Origin: an uncultured Eubacteriales bacterium
Lineage (GTDB): Bacteria; Bacillota; Clostridia; Oscillospirales; CAG-272
Length of the DNA stretch: 34,493 nucleotides
NCBI GenBank assembly: GCA_900545935.1
Contig: URAP01000019.1
Coordinates: 1-34,493, forward strand
Reading direction: 5' to 3'
A model generated the notes under the pieces. That model was not told the origin of the DNA and did not search any database. It was given only the letters and a program-made list of their open reading frames with translations. The position numbers were made by a program, and so were the translations under genes. Shown piece after piece: positions 7,294-13,945 of the stretch. The stretch's first letter is position 1. Every line of letters begins with the position of its first letter.

Positions 7294-8799
7294 TTATGCC
7301 TGCGGATAGATGCGGTCATCCGCCGCAGTATAGGCGCGATATGCCGCCTCCGATGCCTCGCTCGGTGCAGGGATGTACTCGCGGTCGGTCGCGACTATGC
7401 GGTCGCAAGCCTCCTCGACCGACGGGAACAGCCCGACTCCGACACCGCCGAGTATGGCGGCACCGAGACATGCCGTGTCCGTATTTTTAAGCGTAACGAG
7501 CCGCCGCCCGCACATATCCGCCTTTATTCCGCACCAGAGCGGGCTCAGCGCCCCGCCGCCCATCGTTCTTATCTCATCGCATCGCACATCGAGATAATCG
7601 AGTGTTGCGCGCAGCATTGCGGCGACCGACTCGAGTATAGCGCGCGCCATATGCTCGCGCCCGTGCTCCATGGTCAGCCCGTAAAAAACGCCGCGCGCGT
7701 CGGGGTCGTATTTCGGCATGGTCGAGCCGCAGAGATACGGGAGAAAAACAAGTCCCGCAGAACCAGGCTCAACCTTCTCAGCCAGCTCGTCGAGCTCGCG
7801 GAATGAAAGCTCGGGGCATAATTTGTTCTTAAACCATTTCAGCGCTATACCTGCCGTAGGTGTCCACGAAAGCAGCGCATAGCTGCCGTCATATGTCAGG
7901 TGACACGGAACGATGCTGCTCGCGTCGTACGGCGGAATACCGCCGGTCGGTGCGAAAACGGTCATGGTCGTCCCCGTCATCTCGCTGACTATACCCTCTC
8001 GGACAACGCCCGCGCCGATGGCGCCCGCGACCTGATCCAGCGCGCCCGTGACAACGGGAATGCCGCCGTCTGCGGGTACGCCCGCAGCGCCGCCTCCGCA
8101 CAGCCAAGCTGCATCGGCATAGCCTATCACGGTACCGCTCGGCACGATGCGCGGCAGCTGACGCTCGGAGATTCCGACCTCGTCGAGCATTTCGCTCCAC
8201 CATGTGCGCTGTTTTATATCGAGATATATGGTAGACGACTGCACCGTCGGCTCGGTGACGAACTGTCCCGAAAGCGCCCACAAAAGCCAATCCTCGAGCA
8301 GGAAGACGCGCTCGGTCTCCGAAAACATCTCGGGCTCGTTCTCGCGCAGCCATGCGAGCTTGCACGCGGGCCATGTAGCGACTATCTCGGGCTGACCGGT
8401 GACCTCATAGACCCTCTCGCGTCCGAAGTGTGCGTCTATTGCTTTCGCCTGCGCGTCGGCGCGGTTATCGAGCCAGACTATCGCCGGACGAAGCGGACGG
8501 TTTTCGCCGTCAGTAACGATTAGCGTCTCACCCTGCGTGTCTATCGAGATGGCAGCCACACGCTCGCGCAGCTCCTCCTCGCCCGCTCCGGGAAACGCCT
8601 TCCACGCCGCCGCGGTAAGACCGCGCCGCAGTATCGATATATACTCGAGTGCATCAAACTCGACGGTATTACCGCGCGTTTCGAGAACATAGTCGACGTT
8701 GACGGCGGCAAGCGTATTGCCGTCTGTATCGAACACCGCGACCTTCTGAGAGGTCGTTCCGACATCAACGCCGATAAGATACTTTTTCTGTATATCCAT
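7294..8799 (-). CDS. FGGY-family sugar kinase (xylulokinase-like)
   Basis: The 501-residue cytoplasmic kinase has the FGGY fold. The phosphate-1 loop IGVDVGTTSQKVAVFD is at 9-24 and the sugar-site motif WLDNRAD at 109-115. The catalytic base is Asp255 in TGALDQVAGAIGAG, the second phosphate loop is MTGTTMTVF, and an adenosine-binding GGGALSPLW leads into NTDTACLGAAILGGVGVG. FGGY enzymes phosphorylate ketoses or polyols with ATP. Sequence and length fit xylulokinase best, but specificity in this family is hard to predict. The ATG at 8799 is chosen, with AAGG 10 nt upstream; a TTG at 8808 would overlap the stop of the preceding gene. Its neighbours, an isomerase-like and a TIM-like gene, suggest that it phosphorylates the ketose made by the isomerase. 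Confidence 0.85.
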   Translation of the reverse strand: MDIQKKYLIGVDVGTTSQKVAVFDTDGNTLAAVNVDYVLETRGNTVEFDALEYISILRRGLTAAAWKAFPGAGEEELRERVAAISIDTQGETLIVTDGENRPLRPAIVWLDNRADAQAKAIDAHFGRERVYEVTGQPEIVATWPACKLAWLRENEPEMFSETERVFLLEDWLLWALSGQFVTEPTVQSSTIYLDIKQRTWWSEMLDEVGISERQLPRIVPSGTVIGYADAAWLCGGGAAGVPADGGIPVVTGALDQVAGAIGAGVVREGIVSEMTGTTMTVFAPTGGIPPYDASSIVPCHLTYDGSYALLSWTPTAGIALKWFKNKLCPELSFRELDELAEKVEPGSAGLVFLPYLCGSTMPKYDPDARGVFYGLTMEHGREHMARAILESVAAMLRATLDYLDVRCDEIRTMGGGALSPLWCGIKADMCGRRLVTLKNTDTACLGAAILGGVGVGLFPSVEEACDRIVATDREYIPAPSEASEAAYRAYTAADDRIYPQA

Positions 8800-8804
8800 A
8801 ATAC

Positions 8805-9509
8805 TCAAGCCTTATGCTTCTCATCCCATGCCGCGCGAAGTGCCGAGATCATCTCCTCGACCATTGCGGCAGGGTCGGCAGCCTTAAATATTCCGCTCGT
8901 GCTGCCGGTCGCCTCCGCACCAAGCATTATCGTATTGTAAACATCCTCGCCGTTTGATATTCCGGCACCCTGAAGCACCATTATATCGGGGTTTATCTCG
9001 CGCACGCGTCGGATAGTTTCGGTGACGTAGTTCTCGTCGCTTGTTTTTCCCGTTCCGATAAGCTCGGTAGGCTCCGCGACAAGCAGATTCGGCGAGAGAC
9101 GGGCGATATCGGTCAGCTCCTCGACCGTGCTTGCGCAAACAATAGTGCCGAGCCCGACCTCGTCGGCGCGAGCTATGGTCTTTTCTATCACATCGAGCGT
9201 CAACGGACGCTCAGCGTGATTGAGCATTACTCCCTCCGCGCCGGCAGCCTTGACCGCCTCGGGAAGCACCGATCCGAGTCCTCTGCCCGGGCGCAGAGGA
9301 TCCATGTGCTGAGCGAATACATGTATACGCTCGGTATTGTCGGCGATAGTCTTTATATCGGTATAAACAGGAGTGACAAGGATATCGACATTGTACTTTA
9401 TCGCTACACGGTCAATGACCTTCGCGAGCGCAAGCATTTCGTCCCCGTACATAAAGCACTTCGGTCCGATCTCGAAGAACGGCGGTTTGATCTTAAAGCC
9501 CTTATACAT
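8805..9509 (-). CDS. Triose-phosphate-isomerase homologue, archaeal type
   Basis: The 234-residue protein is a TIM barrel of the short archaeal kind. It has VFAQHMDPLRPG (64-75), LNHAERP (96-102, catalytic His98), VAEPTELIGTG (144-154, catalytic Glu146) and GAGISNGEDV near the phosphate site. The lysine expected near the N-terminus is K17 in GPKCF, but the asparagine that normally stands two residues before it is Gly15. The usual bacterial TIM of glycolysis is longer (about 250 residues) and sits in a gapA-pgk cluster. This gene instead heads a sugar-kinase operon, so it may act on another ketose phosphate, as the TIM-fold tetrulose-phosphate isomerases do. The start at 9509 is supported by AAAGGA 9 nt upstream. 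The stop abuts the kinase start region. Confidence 0.8.
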   Translation of the reverse strand: MYKGFKIKPPFFEIGPKCFMYGDEMLALAKVIDRVAIKYNVDILVTPVYTDIKTIADNTERIHVFAQHMDPLRPGRGLGSVLPEAVKAAGAEGVMLNHAERPLTLDVIEKTIARADEVGLGTIVCASTVEELTDIARLSPNLLVAEPTELIGTGKTSDENYVTETIRRVREINPDIMVLQGAGISNGEDVYNTIMLGAEATGSTSGIFKAADPAAMVEEMISALRAAWDEKHKA

Positions 9510-9609
9510 ATCCGTATTTCCTTTCGGTATACCAAGCACCGAACGCATTTTCGTCTGCCGTTTACGGTTCCGAACATACGCGATGCTCATAAACTTTTAA
9601 TACGCATAT

Positions 9610-9638
9610 ATTTTACTACATCGAAAAGACAATTGCAA
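9610..9638 (-). promoter_or_regulatory. Sigma-A promoter of the sugar operon
   Basis: On the minus strand, TTGCAA (9633-9638) and TAAAAT (9610-9615) are separated by exactly 17 nt, giving a good sigma-A promoter. Transcription would start near 9603, about 95 nt before the TIM-like start codon. This placement argues that 9509-4976 is one operon of four genes. Confidence 0.75.
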
Positions 9639-9666
9639 GTATACCGAAAAAATAATTTTATATTTT

Positions 9667-9685
9667 AGACAAGAGGCAGTTGTCT
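9667..9685. promoter_or_regulatory. Inverted repeat upstream of the sugar promoter (possible operator)
   Basis: AGACAA (9667-9672) and TTGTCT (9680-9685) form a perfect 6-bp inverted repeat with a 7-nt centre, about 30 bp upstream of the -35 box. A further half site, AAGACAA, lies at 9626-9632 inside the promoter spacer. The arrangement suggests binding sites for a dimeric sugar-responsive regulator. No regulator gene for it is present in the window. Confidence 0.4.
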
Positions 9686-9853
9686 TGCGTCGATATTAAC
9701 GGCAGCGGAATAAATATCGCAGCGGCTCGGTACGAAATATGACCGATCATACCGAGATAGCGGCCTCAGAGCCTATCGGCTTATTTAAGCGCTCACGCCA
9801 CGCGGGCGCCTTGCCGCTGTCGGTTTATGCTTTTTCCGACCTTTCGGAGCGTT

Positions 9854-10819
9854 TTATTTATGCTCTGCTTCGGCAAGTCTGCGCTTGAGCGCCTTAGTTT
9901 TTGCATTGTGACGAATGAGCGGCACCGCGATAAGTGCGGCAAGCAGCAGCACGGCAGCCGCAGCGATGATAACATCCGCTATGCGCGGATAGCCCTCACC
10001 GAGAATGGCGCTTGTACCGCCGCGATAGGCGTTCGATACGGTGGATATCCGGGACTTGCCGTCATAGCTGTCGACAGACTGACCGTCTGAGGTCATATCT
10101 ATCTTTTCGGTGATGAGATCACCGTCTGCGACAAGTGCGGCGCCGCTTGGCACCGATACATCGACCTCAGCCGCGGTTATACGCAGCGTGTCGGTAGCAT
10201 GAACGGGTGAGTCGGCGTTGAGCGAGCAATCGGCAAGTGCGATGGTGCGCGCAAGCAGCGACTGACCGTCCGATGTGATATCAACATCGCCTCCCGAGAG
10301 TGTGATGCCGCCGCTCTCGCAGCGTATACCGCAGCTCTGTGCCTCTATTGCAATATTGCCGGAGCGGATGGTTATCACAGTACCGCTCTCGGTCGAGTAG
10401 GACATTATTCCGTCCTCCGAGACGAGCGTCAGACTGCCGCTGCCGGTAAATGTAACACTGCCCTGACATGCGACAGCGGCCTTTTTCGCGCTTATATAAT
10501 TCTTGCCGGAAAGCTCTATCGTCGCTCCCTTTGCGATACGGATCCCGTAATCGCTGTCTGTATGAAGCTCGAATCCGGAGAGCTTGAGCGTCTCGTCGAT
10601 ATTCTTCCACACATAACCCCCGCCGACGATATCCTTTTTCGGTCGGCTGATATCGAGCGTATCGCGGATAATACCGTCAGATGACACGGCGGCAGTACTG
10701 CCCGCGGCGGTCGTCTCGGCAGCGGCGGACGCGGGAAGCGACAGCGCAAGCATCGAGAATGCCGCAAGCAGCACGGCACAGAATCGCGGAAGCCTTGTTT
10801 TCTTTTTTATACCTGACAT
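9854..10819 (-). CDS. Secreted, membrane-anchored repeat protein of unknown function
   Basis: The 321-residue protein has a clear signal peptide: a basic start, a hydrophobic core and LPASAAA near residue 33. About 230 residues follow of short Gly-rich beta-type repeats such as GSVTFTGSGSLTLVSEDGI and GGITLSGGDVDITSDGQSL. A C-terminal hydrophobic helix (about 283-302) and a basic tail RHNAKTKALKRRLAEAEHK complete it. The repeats resemble the carbohydrate-binding or parallel beta-helix domains found on Clostridia surface proteins. The expected topology is an extracellular domain with a cytoplasmic basic tail. AAAGG lies about 12 nt before the ATG. The gene stands alone behind the structured RNA region at 10962-11092. 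Its function is unknown, and a role in surface polysaccharide binding is a guess. Confidence 0.7.
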   Translation of the reverse strand: MSGIKKKTRLPRFCAVLLAAFSMLALSLPASAAAETTAAGSTAAVSSDGIIRDTLDISRPKKDIVGGGYVWKNIDETLKLSGFELHTDSDYGIRIAKGATIELSGKNYISAKKAAVACQGSVTFTGSGSLTLVSEDGIMSYSTESGTVITIRSGNIAIEAQSCGIRCESGGITLSGGDVDITSDGQSLLARTIALADCSLNADSPVHATDTLRITAAEVDVSVPSGAALVADGDLITEKIDMTSDGQSVDSYDGKSRISTVSNAYRGGTSAILGEGYPRIADVIIAAAAVLLLAALIAVPLIRHNAKTKALKRRLAEAEHK

Positions 10820-10961
10820 GATGGTTTCTGCCTTTCATCGGCGGAGCGGCATACCGCGCGGCAGCGCCCCGTATTAATGGTAATGCGCGGGAATACAACG
10901 CCGAAAAGTAATTCGGACTTATGCGTCGATCTCGGAACCGAAAACGAGAAAATAGATGGTC

Positions 10962-11003
10962 AAAAAAGAGCGGTGCGCATATCGGCATATGCGTTCGACT
11001 CTC
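10962..11003 (-). terminator. Rho-independent terminator in the leader
   Basis: CGCATAT (minus strand, 10987-10993) pairs perfectly with ATATGCG (10976-10982) around a GCCG loop. An outer GAG/CTC extends the stem. Six Ts follow at 10967-10962. It sits between the promoter at 11099-11127 and the secreted-protein gene, so it either ends a small RNA or acts as an attenuator. Confidence 0.65.
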
Positions 11004-11092
11004 TTACGGTGAACCGTTGGGTGTCAAATCCGAACACTCGGGAGCCCGAATCATGATTCGATGCCCGAGCATAGGAGCCTTGACCCGCGTCG
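10962..11092 (-). ncRNA. Candidate structured RNA or attenuator (about 130 nt)
   Basis: Read on the minus strand from the predicted start near 11092, the transcript can fold into three hairpins. The first is long: GGGTCAA pairs with TTGACACCC across a bulge, TCC with GGA, and ATGCTCGGG with CCCGAGTGT, capped by a perfect CGAATCA/TGATTCG palindrome. The second is ACGG-UUCA-CCGT. The third is CGCATAT-GCCG-ATATGCG inside a GAG/CTC clamp, followed by six Us. A consensus promoter precedes it and the next start codon lies 143 nt past the U-run. It could be a stand-alone small RNA or a leader that controls the secreted-protein gene. It does not match a riboswitch family I recognise. Confidence 0.5.
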
Positions 11093-11098
11093 AATAAA

Positions 11099-11127
11099 AG
11101 TATAGCATACAGCGGACGAATAGTCAA
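11099..11127 (-). promoter_or_regulatory. Sigma-A promoter for the structured RNA and secreted-protein gene
   Basis: On the minus strand, TTGACT (11122-11127) and TATACT (11099-11104) are separated by 17 nt, a near-consensus sigma-A promoter. The start site would fall near 11092, directly before the first stem of the structured RNA. Confidence 0.75.
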
Positions 11128-11140
11128 GCGCGGTGCGGGC

Positions 11141-11169
11141 TTGACAGCGCACGAAAAAGTAACTATAAT
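11141..11169 (+). promoter_or_regulatory. Consensus sigma-A promoter of vanZ
   Basis: TTGACA (11141-11146) and TATAAT (11164-11169) are separated by exactly 17 nt, a perfect sigma-A consensus. The start site would be near 11176, about 60 nt before the vanZ start codon. The -10 box overlaps a palindrome that probably acts as an operator. Confidence 0.85.
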
Positions 11170-11185
11170 ATTACAGTAATATTAT
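11165..11185. promoter_or_regulatory. Perfect palindromic operator over the vanZ start site
   Basis: The 21-bp sequence 11165-11185 is a perfect palindrome with 10-bp arms (left arm ATAATATTAC) around a single A at 11175. It covers the -10 box and the predicted start site of the vanZ promoter, the usual place for a repressor site. It does not match a Fur, PerR or CopY consensus closely, and no candidate repressor gene is adjacent. Confidence 0.6.
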
Positions 11186-11235
11186 GTAAAAAAACGCCGC
11201 ATGATCATACGAGAAAAACGGAACGGAGGGGACAT

Positions 11236-11718
11236 ATGAATCGAAGCGAAATAAGCAGCCGCAGAAGATGCGGCATAATAATTTTTGCCGTGCTTATAGC
11301 GGCGACTCTTGCCTTCATCTGGAGTAATTCCTCCGACAGCCCCGAGGATACGCACGAAAAGAGCGACGGAATAGTCGAGATATTGAAGCCGATACTCGAC
11401 CCGTTTGACCTTGTAAGCGACGAGGATTTTTCATTTCTCATCAGAAAGGCGGCGCATTTCTCCGAGTATGCGTTGCTCGGCGCAGAGCTGTTTGTCATGC
11501 GCTTGCTGCTCGAGCGCAGCAGCAATACCGCCGTACCTCTCGCCGTGCTGTGTACCGCCGTCATAGACGAAACTATACAGATATATTCCGATCGAACCTC
11601 GAGTACGGTCGATGTCATCATAGACTTTTTCGGCGGACTTGCCGGCATACTGTTCATATACATATGTCTGCGTATATATAAATGTATAAAACACCGGAGA
11701 CGGCTAAAGGTATCATAA
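11236..11718 (+). CDS. VanZ-family membrane protein
   Basis: The 160-residue protein has the VanZ-like pattern: an N-terminal membrane helix (about 12-30), FLIRKAAHFSEYALLG (67-82), a second and third hydrophobic stretch, DETIQIYSDRTSSTVDVIIDFFGG, and a last helix with a basic tail. VanZ of enterococcal vancomycin clusters gives low-level teicoplanin resistance by an unknown mechanism. Most chromosomal homologues, like this one, have no link to van genes, and no vanH/A/X-type gene lies here. GGAGGGG stands 5 nt before the ATG. It is a one-gene unit with a perfect promoter, a palindromic operator and a strong hairpin downstream, so it appears to be specifically regulated. Confidence 0.8.
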   Translation: MNRSEISSRRRCGIIIFAVLIAATLAFIWSNSSDSPEDTHEKSDGIVEILKPILDPFDLVSDEDFSFLIRKAAHFSEYALLGAELFVMRLLLERSSNTAVPLAVLCTAVIDETIQIYSDRTSSTVDVIIDFFGGLAGILFIYICLRIYKCIKHRRRLKVS

Positions 11719-11760
11719 AAGGAAATCATATAGGTAATTTGCGCCTTATATACAAAACGC

Positions 11761-11806
11761 ATTGAAATGGGCTGTTAAAAACTCGTTTTTAACAGCCCAT
11801 TTCAAT
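11761..11806. terminator. Bidirectional terminator, perfect 21-bp stem
   Basis: Positions 11761-11781 and 11786-11806 are perfectly complementary over 21 bp around a 4-nt CTCG loop. The stem contains GGGCTGTTAAAAA. It lies between the convergent vanZ (ending 11718) and dat (ending 11840) genes and so probably stops both. A short T-run follows on the minus strand (GCGTTTTG). Confidence 0.8.
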
Positions 11807-11839
11807 GTGGGAACAGATAAAATGATAAAAATGCGAAGA

Positions 11840-12715
11840 TCAGATGCAGTCGCGGTCGAGCTTTTCGACGTAGAGCTGCTGAATGCGGTCAAACAGTACG
11901 GTATCACGACCGCCGACCGGCGCGCCGTCAAGCTCGCAGGCACGGCGGACAAGCGTCGTGGTGCTCGATATCATGATCTCATCGGCATCGGCAAGCTCGG
12001 CACGGGTAATATAGCGCTCGGCGACCGGAATGCCGTTTTCGCGGCAGAGACCGATAAGATGGCTGCGTGCGATACCGGGGAGGATAAAGTGTCCGAGCGG
12101 TGCGGTGATAAACTCACCGTTCTTGAGAATAGAGATGTTGGTATGTGCGCCCTCGGTCACGACATCGCGATACTCGGTACCGTCCTCCTCGAACAGACGG
12201 CGTCTTATCTGAACAGCCTCGTCGCAGCCCGCGTCGATTGCAGCCTGAGCGGCGAGAATATTCGGTATAAGGTTGATGGTCTTGACATTGCACATTTCAT
12301 AGCGGATATCGTCTACGGTATGCAGCTTCATAGGCACGTCGAGCTTTGTAATTTTCTTAGGCTTTACGTACATTAGCAGATTCGCCTTGGAATTCTCGGG
12401 AAAAGGATGATTGCGGGGCGCTGTTCCGCGGCTCGCCTGCCAGTAGATAAGGACATCGGAGCGGTCGTCGAGACGCGAAATGAGATCGGTAATTATCTCG
12501 AGCAGCTGCTCGCGCGTATACGGAAAGTCGATGCGGACAAGTCGGCAGCTGTTGTAGAAGCGGTCAAAATGCTCGTCGATAAGAAACGGCTTTCCGTTGT
12601 GGCAGAATGCGACATCGTAAACACCGTCGCCGAAATAAACCGCTCTGTCCTCGAGAGGTACCTTTATATCCTCGATGGCGGATATCGTTCCGTTGTAATA
12701 TGCTGCGTTTTTCAT
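11840..12715 (-). CDS. dat: D-amino-acid transaminase (class IV PLP aminotransferase)
   Basis: The 291-residue protein is a fold-type IV PLP enzyme. It has the family start MKNAAYYNGTISAIEDIKVP and then DRAVYFGDGVYDV. The PLP lysine is K145 in CNVKTINLIPNILAAQAA, the same number as in the Bacillus D-amino-acid transaminase. TEGAHTNISILKNG, LPGIARSHL and the terminal STTTLVRRACELDG segment complete the active site. The enzyme exchanges amino groups between D-alanine and 2-oxo acids and so makes D-glutamate for peptidoglycan. The start at 12715 is chosen because GGGAG precedes it; upstream in-frame codons lack family similarity. It follows dus after a 98-nt gap. A branched-chain or aminodeoxychorismate-lyase role is less likely given the DAAT-type motifs. 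Confidence 0.85.
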   Translation of the reverse strand: MKNAAYYNGTISAIEDIKVPLEDRAVYFGDGVYDVAFCHNGKPFLIDEHFDRFYNSCRLVRIDFPYTREQLLEIITDLISRLDDRSDVLIYWQASRGTAPRNHPFPENSKANLLMYVKPKKITKLDVPMKLHTVDDIRYEMCNVKTINLIPNILAAQAAIDAGCDEAVQIRRRLFEEDGTEYRDVVTEGAHTNISILKNGEFITAPLGHFILPGIARSHLIGLCRENGIPVAERYITRAELADADEIMISSTTTLVRRACELDGAPVGGRDTVLFDRIQQLYVEKLDRDCI

Positions 12716-12813
12716 AGCTTCTCCCTTCGCCCGCCCTGCCGTAGCCTTGCGGGTATTTGTATTATATCTAACTTTCGAATTGTCCTTTGAACGACAGTTC
12801 GCCTCATAACGCA

Positions 12814-13806
12814 CTATTCGGCGTAGCCCGAATGCGCGTACTCCTCAGCGCGCTCCGCAAGCTCGTCAAGCAATGCACATATCGCATCCTCGCGCTCCTC
12901 GCGGTTGATACGGTCGCGCATCGCTGCCGCTCCGCGTATCCCTGTAATGTACCATCCGAGATGCTTGCGCGCCTCGCGCAGACCGATATACTCGCCCTTG
13001 TCCTCCATCAGCAGATGCATATGCTCCTTAGCCGCCGCAATACGCTCGCTCACGGCAGGCGCGGTATAAGGCTTACCGGATATCGCCGCCTTTATCTCGG
13101 CAAAGAGCCACGGATTTCCGCATGCTCCCTGCCCTATCGCGACAGAATCGACCCCGGTCCGCTCCATCATACGCGCAGCGTCCGCCGCGCAGTGTATCCC
13201 GCCGTTGCCTATTACGGGAATACCGACAGCTGACTTGACGGCTGCAATAGTGTCAAGATCGACGGGCGGAGCATACATCTGCTCCCGCGTTCGCCCGTGA
13301 ATACACAGCCCGTCAGCGCCGCTCGCCTCGAGCAGCCGCGCCAGCTCCGGCGCGTTGATATGACCGCTGTCAATGCCCGTTCTCAGCTTGACCGTCACCG
13401 GGACGCTCACCGCGCCGCGCACCGCGGACACTATTCTGCCCGCAAGCTCGGGACGGCGCATGAGTGCGCTGCCGTCGCCCGAGGTAAATATCTTTCTCAC
13501 CGGGCAGCCCATATTTATGTCTATGACATCGGGCGCATAATTATCACAAAGCCATGCAGCCGCCTCCGCCATTATCGACGGATCGCTGCCGAATATCTGA
13601 AGTGCAGCGGGATGCTCGTCCTCTCCGAGGCGCGCAAGCTCCGGAGTTTTTCGGTCGCCGTAGGCTATCGCCTTGGCGGAGATCATCTCCGATACGACAT
13701 AATCCGCGCCCTGCCTGCGGCAGAGCATACGAAAGGTGCGGTCGGTAACGCCCGCCATCGGCGCAAGGGTCAGCCCGTATCCGATGTCAACATTCCTTAT
13801 CCTCAC
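12814..13806 (-). CDS. dus: tRNA-dihydrouridine synthase
   Basis: The 330-residue FMN enzyme begins VRIRNVDIGYGLTLAPMAGVTDRTFR. It carries the Dus signature VIDINMGCPVRKI with catalytic Cys101, the lysine-containing TVKLRTG, CIHGRTREQMY and the phosphate-binding IGNGGI and AIGQGACGNPW. A C-terminal helical tRNA-binding region follows. Dus enzymes reduce uridines in the tRNA D-loop with NADPH; this one is of the bacterial DusB-like kind. The start is GTG at 13806, since GGAGG lies 6 nt upstream, while the ATG further upstream has no ribosome-binding site. It is the first gene of the dus-dat unit, transcribed from the promoter at 13866-13894. Confidence 0.9.
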   Translation of the reverse strand: MRIRNVDIGYGLTLAPMAGVTDRTFRMLCRRQGADYVVSEMISAKAIAYGDRKTPELARLGEDEHPAALQIFGSDPSIMAEAAAWLCDNYAPDVIDINMGCPVRKIFTSGDGSALMRRPELAGRIVSAVRGAVSVPVTVKLRTGIDSGHINAPELARLLEASGADGLCIHGRTREQMYAPPVDLDTIAAVKSAVGIPVIGNGGIHCAADAARMMERTGVDSVAIGQGACGNPWLFAEIKAAISGKPYTAPAVSERIAAAKEHMHLLMEDKGEYIGLREARKHLGWYITGIRGAAAMRDRINREEREDAICALLDELAERAEEYAHSGYAE

Positions 13807-13865
13807 GGGCTTCCTCCTTTGAAGTGATATTTTCGTCATACCGAGGCATCTCGGTCTACCGGGGT

Positions 13866-13894
13866 ATTATACATCAAAATCACATTTTTTTCAA
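13866..13894 (-). promoter_or_regulatory. Sigma-A promoter of dus-dat
   Basis: On the minus strand, TTGAAA (13889-13894) and TATAAT (13866-13871) are separated by 17 nt. The start would be near 13859. A small hairpin ACCGAG-atgc-CTCGGT (13837-13852) lies in the leader ahead of the GTG start. Confidence 0.75.
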
Positions 13895-13907
13895 GTACAT
13901 ATCTGCC

Positions 13908-13945
13908 AAAAATGCATCGGACCGATACAATATTCGAGCATCGGT
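13908..13945 (-). terminator. Probable terminator of the acyltransferase gene
   Basis: On the minus strand, ACCGAT (13945-13940) pairs with ATCGGT (13926-13921) directly after the stop codon. A run of five Ts follows at 13912-13908. The 8-nt gap between the stem and the T-run makes it a moderate rather than an ideal terminator. Confidence 0.45.

Larger units (their letters stand above)
9510..9853. other. Intergenic region upstream of the sugar operon
   Basis: This 344-nt region has no gene. Its left part is the roughly 95-nt untranslated leader of the TIM-like gene, followed by the promoter and palindrome described separately. The right part (9690-9853) is the 3' flank of the secreted-protein gene. 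It contains several weak inverted repeats, such as GATAG/CTATC, but no hairpin with a T-run that would be a clear terminator. Confidence 0.6.
10820..11235. other. Divergent regulatory region between the secreted-protein gene and vanZ
   Basis: This 416-nt region has no protein gene. From left to right it holds about 140 nt of leader before the secreted-protein gene, a terminator-like hairpin with a six-base U-run on the minus strand, a long hairpin-forming segment, and two back-to-back sigma-A promoters. The -35 boxes of the two promoters are only 13 nt apart. Confidence 0.75.

Noticed and set aside
8800..8808. TTG start for the FGGY kinase
   Set aside because: It would overlap the stop codon of the preceding gene and has no properly spaced ribosome-binding site, while the ATG at 8799 has AAGG 10 nt upstream.
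10990..11090. A possible tRNA, suggested by GTTCGACTC
   Set aside because: Only a T-arm-like phrase is present. No matching acceptor stem, anticodon arm or D-arm could be placed around it.
11010..11092. A 6S RNA or SRP RNA in the structured region
   Set aside because: It is too short for 6S RNA, and the conserved GGAAGG/GCAGCC core of SRP RNA is missing. A CTCGGG/CCCGAG stem alone is not diagnostic.
11236..11718. A vancomycin-resistance cluster around vanZ
   Set aside because: No vanH, vanA, vanX, vanY or vanS/R-type gene lies near. Stand-alone VanZ homologues are common in Firmicutes.
12716..12814. An N-terminal extension of the D-amino-acid transaminase to 12814
   Set aside because: The extra 33 residues do not resemble the family, and GGGAG lies directly before the ATG at 12715.
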